The notes under the pieces were generated by a model. The model ran no database searches. It was not told the DNA's origin and saw nothing but the letters and a program-made list of their open reading frames with translations. A stretch of 33,352 nt of DNA, from assembly GCA_001586965.3 (NCBI GenBank), contig LUCW03001642.1, positions 1 to 33,352 of the forward strand, written 5' to 3'. Shown piece by piece: positions 10,308 through 18,512 of this stretch (its first letter is position 1; each line of letters opens with the position of its first letter). The translations under genes and the position numbers were made by a program. This stretch comes from Sphaeroforma sirkka (lineage: Eukaryota; Opisthokonta; Ichthyosporea; Ichthyophonida).

Positions 10308-10833
10308 CCTGACCTCAAACCAATATTCCGTTAAGACCTTTATAAATCAAATAAAAATGACGTTTACGCTCAACTTTTAATTCATATACGGTCCTTTGTA
10401 TGCTCATAGGTGCACCTTGAGCGTCTAAACATTTAAGTGTGTACCATTTTGACCATACGACCCAGTCCTACAAAAGAACTTAGGTAGATCCTTCATAAAT
10501 ATGCATTTACGTTCAACTTCTATCTTGTACTCACGTAATGCAATGAGCTTAGGGGCTAAATAAGCGCACAACATTTTGTGGACACGGGAAAAAAAGTTGA
10601 ACCTAAACGCATATTTATTCACTTTTAAACGTTACAACGGTTATAATGTGATCAGCAGGGCCTACCTAAGTTCTGATATAGGACTAGTTCGTATCGTGAA
10701 CATGATACGCACCTAAATGTTTAGACCCACACGTTGCTATGAGCATATAAAGGCCCGCATATGAATAGAAGCTGGATGTAAACGTATATTTATCGATATA
10801 TAAAAGTTCTAACGGAATCCGGTTTGAGGTTAG
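10308..10833. mobile_element. MITE-like inverted-repeat element 1
   Basis: About 526 bp. The left end begins cctgacctcaaacc and the right end, read on the other strand, begins cctaacctcaaacc. The similarity continues inward for roughly 180 bases per arm (shared words include attccgtta, cgtttac, catatacgg/catatgcgg, atgctcatag, gtctaaacattta and gaacttaggtag). The inner part holds a second, nested pair of arms (ataaatatgcatttacgttc against ataaatatgcgtttaggttc), so the element is nearly a full palindrome. It has no coding frame, so it would depend on a transposase elsewhere. The flanking octamers aggctaag and actcttag agree at five of eight positions, a poor target duplication. Arm divergence suggests an old copy. 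Confidence 0.75.
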
Positions 10834-10885
10834 GACTCTTAGGGTCCTAGGTACATATTTACTGCCTCTCTAGTAGACAGAGAGT

Positions 10886-11191
10886 CCTAAGCTCATTTCA
10901 TTTTGCCTATATGCGATAAACTTTAAACGTAAACGCAAAAAGTTTTGTTTTTACAGCGTTTTTAAAGTATATCGGGGGCAAATAGACCATGAAAATATTC
11001 CAATTACGCACCTGAGAAATTGACCCTTTTTAACGAAAAAGCGATTTGAAATTATTTATAGCTGACACAAAGTGAAAAATAGGACTATTCGTGACAGTTA
11101 GGCCGCCTCAAAAACTAGGACTATATTTAGGATAAACTTTGAACGTAAACGCTTCTTTTAGCGTATTAACGGGAAACGTAATGAAGTTAGG
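10886..11191. mobile_element. MITE-like inverted-repeat element 2
   Basis: About 306 bp. The ends are cctaagctcatttc on the left and cctaacttcattac when the right end is read on the opposite strand, with weaker pairing continuing some 40 bases inward. Internally the motif ataaact-ttraacgtaaacgc occurs twice in direct orientation; the same word family (aagttgaacgtaaacg) is found in the two neighbouring elements, which ties them into one family. Non-coding. No clear target duplication. Confidence 0.6.
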
Positions 11192-11999
11192 AGATGACCT
11201 AGTGGTAGACTAGAGTAGGTCCTATTTACATACTCTCTACTACTACCAGAGGATAGTAAATCATTTAGAAGAATAGGCGTCGAGACGTCGACTCGTGATT
11301 CGTGTATAGTTGTACTCAACTACGCAGTACACACACATCAACAAGAAGTTCCAAGAAACGTCAAGTCGTCAACGCACGTCAGTAGACAGTACTCACACTC
11401 TCACTGTCTCACAGTCTCGCGGTCTCACAGTCGTTGCTCGTGTACCCCACCCAGAGACTCAGAGTCCCACTGTCCCAGTCCGTCGTATGGTATGTCTGAT
11501 TGTACTCATTTTATTAAAAAAATTACTGAGATACATAGTGATTCGAGTGTATTGTGAGTATTTACGACTTGTTGTGAGTCGTGTGACTCACGACTCGTGA
11601 GTTATGCCTCATGACTCGTGTCAAGGGACTCAAGTCGTGCGTCAGGCCGGCAGCCAGCTCATAAGTAACGAATCTCAGAATCTGCGAATATTATGCATAG
11701 ATTCCTAAGATATGTAGTACATACTCATTTGTTTTTTAAAGTGACAAGAAAAATATATATATATGTTTTCACTATGTGTACCTCTGAACCTCCGAGACTA
11801 TTCCCCGCTTGCTGTAAAACTACCTGCTCTTGTTGTGAACTTGTGTGTAACACTAACACTGTAACTGACTGACTGTTCAGTGTGTGAATAATAAATATAG
11901 TCAGGCTATACCAGTCCAGACTTCAGCCAGACTGCCAGAGTGTACCTTTCCTTTTGTGACTTGTGTGTGTGTACTGGGTAGTCGTGTGACTGTGTGATT

Positions 12000-12015
12000 G
12001 TGTGTGTGTGTGTGT
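12000..12015. repeat. (GT)8 microsatellite
   Basis: Perfect dinucleotide run embedded in a longer GT-rich stretch. Confidence 0.9.
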
Positions 12016-12039
12016 ATCAAACTGTGTCTTTGAAATTGT

Positions 12040-12340
12040 GACTATGTTGAGTTTGTGACTTGTGTAAGTTGTGAATTCTTGTGACTTATGAGTCGTGACT
12101 CGTGACTCGTGAATCGTGACTTCTTTATATCTTCTCTCTTATTTGTGTAAATATTGTGACTTGTCAGTCTTGAATTAGAGCTGAGTTGAGTTGTGACTTG
12201 TGCCTTCTTGTGACTGGTGAATGGTGACTGTGAGTCATGAGTGATGACTCGTGAATCGTGACTTCTCTCTCTTCTCTCTCTTTGCGTTAAGAATTTTGAC
12301 ATGTGACCAGATCTGCTTGTGACTTGTGACTTGTGAGTCT
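12040..12340. repeat. Two-copy tandem repeat rich in GTGACTC
   Basis: Two diverged units of about 145-150 bases. Each starts near gttgagtttgtgacttgtg or gttgagttgtgacttgtg, passes through gactcgtgaatcgtgacttc and a TTCTCTCT tract, and ends in an AT-rich tail followed by gtgac. Within each unit shorter GTGACT words are reiterated, giving nested repetition. Confidence 0.7.
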
Positions 12341-12861
12341 CTGGCTCTCTGCTGTGGAGCTGTGAAATATTAAATATGTAGTATTTTTTTTTTGAATACA
12401 TATGTACTCGGTGCTGATTTTTATGTGTCGCCGAAGTGTGAATTGTCAGACTGTGTCCCGGAATCATCCTCTCACGCGGTCGCGGTGGACTATGCTGAGT
12501 TTGCTGAATGCTGACTGCTGAGTTCTGACTCCGGGACAGTCTGTGACACAGATTTCAGTTTTGACTCTGTCAGCTGTCTGTGTATTTTGTATTTTAAAAA
12601 AATACTATTTTTTAAGATAGAAAAGTATTCAGATATTTGTTTGAAACAAAACTACATAACTGTGTAAATGATTTGATTTGGTGATATAAGCTCTGGACTT
12701 ATAGAGCAGATGATGAGTCACATGATGTGATTGTAAATGTTTAGGGGCTGTGATGGGTCTGTGGCCACTGGCCACCGCCCAGTGTCCACTGTCCACTTTC
12801 CCTGGGGGCTTGTGTATTTTAAAGTGTGTTGTCCCCGGCCTCCCTCAGTACTGCCCTCAGT

Positions 12862-13273
12862 GCCTTCAGCCTAACGTCAATAAGTTAACGTAGTGTAAAT
12901 AAAAGTTGAACGTTAAGTTATTTTTCAATTTGTAAACGGTTTAACTTTTATAGCCTCAAAAATTTATGGTCGAAATCGTGGATTTTGCACTTCAGAGCTG
13001 CACCTATACACAAACGAAATGGGCTATGAAACTAAAATTAACCAATGAAAATCAGATATATCTATTTTATATGGAAATTTTTTTTAAAAGAAAGGAAAAG
13101 AAACTGTTGCAATTTCACTTGACACAAATTAATGGCGGGCCAAATGACACAAGCGGTGCGAATATTTAGGACACCTTGAGTCAAAATATGCATATCAGTT
13201 ATAAAAGTTGTCCGTTAACAGTTGTTTTTTTAATAAACGGTTTAGCGTATAACTTTTTGACGTTAGCCTTCAG
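12862..13273. mobile_element. MITE-like inverted-repeat element 3 with 8-bp flanking repeats
   Basis: The body is 12870-13265 (about 396 bp). The left end is cctaacgtcaataagtta; the right end read on the other strand is taacgtcaaaaagttat. Further inward aataaaagttgaacg and the opposite-strand ccgtttattaaa and acaacttttataa words echo each other. The octamer gccttcag directly abuts both ends (12862-12869 and 13266-13273), a good candidate for an 8-bp target duplication as made by hAT- and P-type transposases. A 67-codon open frame inside has no domain, so the element is treated as non-autonomous. The best preserved of the three related elements. Confidence 0.75.
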
Positions 13274-14880
13274 TGCCCTAGTCCCTGACACAGCCACAAG
13301 ACTTACAGTCTCACAGTGCCCTGCGAGGGACTGTTCCCTGTGTTCTGCCGACTCCTGTTAGCGGGGTCTGCTATTTTATAAATAACGGCTAACCTCAACA
13401 CTCAAGACCTCAGGGCTCAGGGGCGTCAGGGGCTCAAGGCCCCTCAGCCGATTCCTGTTTTGTTTTGTTTTCTAATTATTTAAAAATAAAAAACAACTTT
13501 GATTTGATTAAATAAATATTTTCAAAAAGCTTTTCGTCTAACTTTTTTTATACTGTACATATATAGCTCTATTGAGTAAATTTATACTATTTATAGGGTG
13601 CAAACATAAGACTGTCCTAACTCGTACTTTTAAATATTCGAGCCGCGAGCGTCAAAATAATGTATTATTTTAGAGGGCTAAGAAAATGACCAATACATTC
13701 TATTTTCAAAATAGCGTATTACATTTTTTTTTTAAATATTTTGTTCTGTATTATAGGCTCCTAAATCCTATTTGAACATATTTAAAAATATATGAAAACG
13801 TTAAAACCGTTCGGAGTAAATACATACGGGACTGTGCAGTGTGGGACTGTGGGTCCCTGTTATAAGGCCGTGGGCGTGCGGCCTGCGACTATGCGGCTAT
13901 GCGCCCTGCGGACTGCGGTGCATGGGCGACTGCCGACTGGTGGGCGGACGCTAGACGGCAAGCGCGACAACCGCCCACGGGCGTTAATTCCGCCGACAGC
14001 TGTAGACACTAGACAGTGTAGAGAAGAAAAACTGGCCCCCTGGGTACTGGGCCCTCGGCCCTGGGGGCTGGGACCTTTTGGTGGCTGGCCGAATAGAGAG
14101 GGGGGCGGGGGGGGAGAATATTATAAATATCCCGAGTGTTCTCGAATCTCCACTGCCGAATTGCCGATCTGCCGCTTTTTAAGTCAAATTGTTTTTTTAA
14201 AAACAACAAAAACAATCTAAAGCAGCAAGACCCTATCCCTAAATATTTACTCCCCTCCCCCTGGCCCTCACGGCTTCCCTCACTCTTGTTTTGCTATTTA
14301 ATTTGAATTTCATAGCCCCCTCTATCTATTTGTTTTAAAAAAAAATTAAGTTGCTGTAGTATGTATAGGATAGTAAGGGCGAGTACTAACGGATCAAGAT
14401 TTTTTTTACTCAATCAAGAAATCAAGTTGGAATATCCACTGGTCCGACTCAGAACTGTCTGGGACAGCAGTGAAATAGGACCGGCTAAAAACTGATTCGA
14501 GGAATCCTGGTATTCCCGAAATTGGCGTCCATTGGCCCTGACCTCCTCCAGCAACTACAGGAGCGCCACGACTTCCACAGTATCTCGAACACCTTGGATC
14601 TTTTCTCCAGCATGTAGAAGAACCACCGTACTCTCTCCCGTCTCTGACACATCAACAAATGTTCCCCATACCCCGGCTAATCACGCTGTTGAAGTACTAC
14701 TTCCAAATTTCAGTTCAAACCAAATCATCGCGCATGTTGGTTCTGCCTATGATACTTCCGATCCAGGCCAGCCAGCACATACCGAATGCATCCGTGGTCT
14801 GGTGCGGCATTGGCTCATCCCTATTCTTGCTCTTATGACGAATAACCTGTCCTACTCGGTGTTTTGTACTCTGCACTAAC
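13274..14880. other. Spacer with a GC-rich patch
   Basis: AT-rich DNA, then a GC-rich patch at about 13860-14110 built from overlapping TGCGGACTGCGG and GGGCCCTCGG words and ending in a G-rich run near 14101-14115, then pyrimidine-rich DNA. An open frame of 142 codons crosses the patch but has no recognisable family and looks like a product of composition. From about 14500 the minus strand may contain diverged downstream sequence of the integrase fragment described next; I cannot support a domain there. Confidence 0.5.
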
Positions 14881-14899
14881 CCATTCCACGGCACTATAA

Positions 14900-15266
14900 C
14901 GGCGCTGACCCGATCCGTATCACAGAGGTGGGTACGCTACTTAGTAGGTCTGCAAGTAAATACATGGCACATTCAAAGGTATCAGTGCTTTTTCAGCACC
15001 TGTCCGAATTGGCTCAGCGCATATCCTCCATCGTCGGGTGTACAGTGCCATCCGAATAACTGACGAATAAGTAGCATTATAATTTGCAGTGAAATTAGGG
15101 TCTTCATGTTGCCATGCGTGATGCATATCAACAACCAATGATCGATCCAACCATTATTTAGCCGTGCGCAGAAACACTTCCACACGACCATTACCTGCAT
15201 ACTGATTAGTAGACACATAATAAATGGTGGCTCCCGTCTGTTTGGCATACGCAGCAAACTCTTCAC
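14900..15266 (-). mobile_element. Retroelement integrase fragment (fossil)
   Basis: On the minus strand, just inside 15266, the translation contains E-E-F-A-A-Y-A-K-Q-T-G-A-T, then N-Q-Y-A-G-N-G-R-V-E and R-T-A-K. This is the block around the third acidic residue of retroviral-type DDE integrases (usually Y-x-P-x-x-N-G-x-V-E-R). Further on, Y-N-A-T-Y-S-S matches the usual Y-N-x-T-x-H-S segment. It differs from the integrase of the large element at 28.8-29.5 kb, so it comes from another retroelement family. It is an old, broken remnant, cut off where the LTR at 15267 begins. Confidence 0.6.
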
Positions 15267-15851
15267 TGTAGAAATACGGTCTCCGGTCAGTCTAAATTAT
15301 CAAGATCAAATGAGATAACATATTGGTTTTTAATTGTATTTAAAATAATTAAATACAAATTCTTTTTCCAGTATTTCCAAAGTGTTCTAAATTTACTTTG
15401 ATGGCTCCAATAGCCTGAGTATTCGGTATGACTCATTTACTTGGATCTATTTGAGACGATAGTAGATGTAGGATATTATAAACTAAATTTTATAATCTCT
15501 GAACTAATACTTACAGGTTTAGGTCTTTCCGCCAATCTCCAAAATCCAATAAGTTTTTTCAACTTTTCTTCAGATAGAACTTTATTTATATTAGCTAATA
15601 TATTAATTTGACTTACGTTATTATGTCTATTTACAAATTAGGCAAGTGGTCATGAACACTTAGTACTTCTAGTGAAAATTATTCAATAAAGAACAGCTAG
15701 AGGTACGCCCTGTGTAATCGAGGATATTTAGGCTCTTAACAAGAGGCAGTCCCCATCATTCTTACACAAGCTACCACTGCTAAATCCTAACTGACTAAAT
15801 TGTATTTTAGTTTAATATAGTTTGAAACCTAGTAATTTCCATCGAAGTTTA
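15267..15851 (+). mobile_element. Ty3-type LTR, subfamily B, plus orientation
   Basis: Starts tgtagaaatacgg and is recognisably the same LTR as at 21559-22178 over almost its full length. Subfamily words such as gagataacatattgg and tacaaattcttttt are shared with the LTR at 17313-17923 and not with the others. No gag or pol follows it. The last few dozen bases of the family consensus are not seen, so it is a partial solo LTR. Confidence 0.85.
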
Positions 15852-16060
15852 TGGGTTTTAGTCATGTGATGGCAGCAGACCGTTTGAGAGTTCTCATACG
15901 GAGGAAGTGCAGCTGGAATGTTCTTCGTAATTTGCTGGATTTTTTAGTGTAGGCTATGGTTGTAAGCGTGGTCTTTTCCAACAATCGGATCGTGCGACAC
16001 GCATTGAGGAATAGATGAATCTTGATGATTTGGTACTCACGGGGATGCTGATGGTGTAAC
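15852..16060. other. Spacer between inverted LTRs
   Basis: About 210 bases of sequence seen nowhere else in the window, lying between a plus-oriented and a minus-oriented LTR. No domain or repeat recognised. Confidence 0.6.
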
Positions 16061-16683
16061 TGTAACTACTATTTAACTGAAAAATATGTAAACTTCGATG
16101 GAAATTACTAGGTTTCAAACTATATTAAACTAAAATACAATTTAGTCAGTTAGGATTTAGCAGTGGTAGCTTGTGTAAGAATGATCGGGACTGCCTCTTG
16201 TTAAGAGCCTAAATATCCTCGATCACACAGGGCGTACCTCTAGCTGTTCTTTATTGAATAATTTTCACTAGAAGTACTAAGTGTTCATGACCACTTGCCT
16301 AATTTGTAAATAGACATAATAACGTAAGTCACGTTAATACATTAGCTGATATAAATAAGTTCCATCTGAAGAAAAGTTAAAAAAAAGAAAAAGACTTATT
16401 GGATTTTGGAGATTGGCGGGAGGACCAAAATCTATAAGTAGTAGTTCGGAGATTATAAAATTTAGTTTATAATATCCTACATCTACTAATGTCTCAAATA
16501 GGTCCAAGTAGATGAGTTATACCAAATACTCAGGCTATTGGAGCCATCAAAGTGAATTTAGAACACTTTGGAAATATTGGAAAAAAAAGAGCTTGTACTA
16601 AATTATTTAAAATACAAATAAAACCAATGTATTATCTCAATTGATCTTGATATTTTAGACTGACCGGAGGCCGTATTTCTACA
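16061..16683 (-). mobile_element. Ty3-type LTR, subfamily A, minus orientation
   Basis: About 623 bp from tgtagaaatacgg (ending at 16683 on this strand) to tagttaca (at 16061), with the usual TG...CA ends. It is very close to the LTRs at 21559 and 30462 (shared words aagatcaattgagataatac and tagtacaagctctttt). It abuts gag-related sequence at 16684. No matching 5-bp target duplication is visible on the two sides. Confidence 0.9.
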
Positions 16684-17312
16684 CCCCAACATTCGGTGGC
16701 GAAACATTCAGTGGCGAGGCATTCAATGAAATTTCACGAAACGGAACGCCGCCATCTTTTTTAATGGGTGAATTAGGCTGACTTTTAGTAATAATAAACC
16801 GTCGATCTCGAGACGATTCCTCCACTTGTTTAGGAGATATAGCCTTTCCAATATCTGGCATTTTGCGGTCCGATGGCAAGCTGATGCCCTGGGCTGCACT
16901 ACTAGGAGACACACGGACGCTGGCGAGCCTTTCCGCGGCAGTTGAGACCTCCTTTTCCAAGGCTTTAGGGTCCGACGAGTCATCCTCAGAGTTTTCATCA
17001 GAACCAAGCTCAGAAACGGCGTCCTCTACAGCTTCAAGCGGCAGGCTCAGTACCAGACGGACCAGCGTTCCCAACAGCCTCAGGAACCTCAACAGGCTTA
17101 GCAGGCTTAGAGCTGGCGGCTCCTTTGCCTTTCGAGTTTCTTTTAGCTATAGTAATAGCTCAAGAATAGGAAAATTAACAAGGTCTAGATATAGTAACTA
17201 GCGTGTAGCTAACTTTAGGGTAGTATTAGCCACTATGAGGTAGTATAGAATACTTACAGTCCTGTCGCTCGATAGTAAGCAATTATTAGACAGTCTAGAG
17301 GTAGTACACTAC
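16684..17312 (-). mobile_element. gag remnant and leader of the Ty3-type family
   Basis: On the minus strand the 17148-16684 part encodes the same N-terminal gag region as 22232-22510. Both carry S-D-P-K-A-L-E, E-V-S-T-x-A-E-R-L-A-S-V-R and V-S-P, preceded by an acidic stretch (S-E-D-D-S) and a Lys/Ala/Pro-rich start. The 17149-17312 part corresponds to the untranslated leader after the LTR. Only this short internal segment is left between two LTRs, and its coding content is broken. Confidence 0.8.
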
Positions 17313-17923
17313 GGCAACTACTAAATAACTGAAAAATATGCAAACTTCGATGGATATTTCTATGTTTTAAACTATGTTATACAAACTAAGATACAATTTA
17401 AGTCAGTTAGGATTTAGCAGTGGTTTGTGTAAGAATAATCGGGACTGCCTCTTGGTAAGAGCCTTAATATCCTCGATCCTACTGGACGTACCTGTAGCTG
17501 TTCTTTATTAAATTATTTTCACTAGAAGTACCAAGTGTTCATGGGCACATGCCTAATTTGTAGATAGACATAACAACGTGTTAACACATTGGCTAATATA
17601 AATAAAGTTCCATCTGAAGAAAAGAAAAAAGAAAAAAGACTTGGATTTTGGAAATTGGCGGGAGGACCAAAACCTGTAAGTAGTTGTTCAGAGACTATAA
17701 AATTTAGTTTATTATATCCTACATCTACTATCGTCTCAAATAGGTCCAAGTAAATGAGTCATACTAAATAATCAGGCTATTGGAGCCATCAAAGTGAATT
17801 TAGAACACTTTGGAAATATTGGTAAAAGAATTTGTATTAAATTATTTTAAATACAAATAAAAACCAATTTGTTATCTCGTTTGATCTTGATATTTTAGAC
17901 TGACCGGAGGCCGTATTTCTACA
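17313..17923 (-). mobile_element. Ty3-type LTR, subfamily B, minus orientation
   Basis: About 611 bp, ending with tgtagaaatacgg (read on the minus strand) at 17923. It shares diagnostic words with the LTR at 15267 rather than with its apparent partner at 16061. On its right it abuts the copia RNase H fragment. Confidence 0.85.
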
Positions 17924-18512
17924 GATATCTGAAAGGCACCTCTGGATATGGACCAAGGTTTGACCCTGAGATACCCCTACAGCCGGTTGCTTTCGCTGAC
18001 GCAAGCTTTGCCTCTGACGCAACAGACCGTAAATCAACAAGTGGCTACATCATTTTTATATGCGGTGCACCTGTGATTTGTGGATCAAGAAAACAGAAAC
18101 TGATAGCACAGTCCACTTGCGAAGCAGAAATCATTGCTTTGAATGACGTCACAAAGAAAATCTGCTGGTTGCGAAATTTATTGTCGGAACTTGATATCGA
18201 CGTTGGACCAATTGTCATCAATCAAGACAACCAATCGGCGATAAAATTGCTGAAGATGATAAGGTGAACCGCAGGACCAAACACCTCGACCTAAGACTAT
18301 TTTATCCGGGATAAAATTCAAGACAATTCGGTGGTCCTACGATACACGCCCACAGATGAGATGACTGCTGATGCTTTGACAAAAGCACTCGTGGGGAAAT
18401 TGTTCGTTAAACACAAGAAAATCATGGTTAAGCTTGTAGCTGGAGAGAATGCATACTCACACAGAGAAAAATTCTATGATATACACGTGTATGTATTATC
18501 TTGTAAAGCCTG
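17924..18512 (+). mobile_element. Ty1/copia pol fragment: RNase H and C terminus (fossil)
   Basis: The translation begins Y-L-K-G-T-S-G-Y-G and continues with A-D-A-S-F-A, D-R-K-S-T-S-G-Y, G-S-R-K-Q and S-T-C-E-A-E, the standard order of the copia-type RNase H (first Asp, S-T-S-G-Y, S-x-K-Q, S-x-x-E-A-E). It ends with D-N-Q-S-A-I-K-L and T-P-T-D-E-M-x-A-D-A-L-T-K-A-L. This is the C-terminal end of a copia polyprotein. The rest of pol, which should lie to the left, is absent because the Ty3-type LTR stands there. No copia LTR was recognised downstream. An old and broken remnant. Confidence 0.9.

Larger units (their letters stand above)
11200..12861. other. Cryptically simple spacer (middle part)
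   Basis: Gene-free. Dominated by scrambled GTGACTC, ACTCGTG and CTCACAGTC words, with AT-rich patches between. Open frames on both strands (for example 12042-12467 minus, rich in Ser, His, Arg and Thr) follow from the repeat words and have no domain. Confidence 0.6.

Noticed and set aside
12042-12467. 141-codon minus frame rich in Ser, His, Thr and Arg
   Set aside because: It is a direct translation of GTGACT-type repeats and has no independent coding signal.
13792-14220. 142-codon plus frame across the GC-rich patch
   Set aside because: Composition-driven; no family resemblance and no splice or start context of note.
14532-14879. 115-codon plus frame
   Set aside because: The minus strand here probably continues the integrase-bearing fossil; the plus frame shows no domain.
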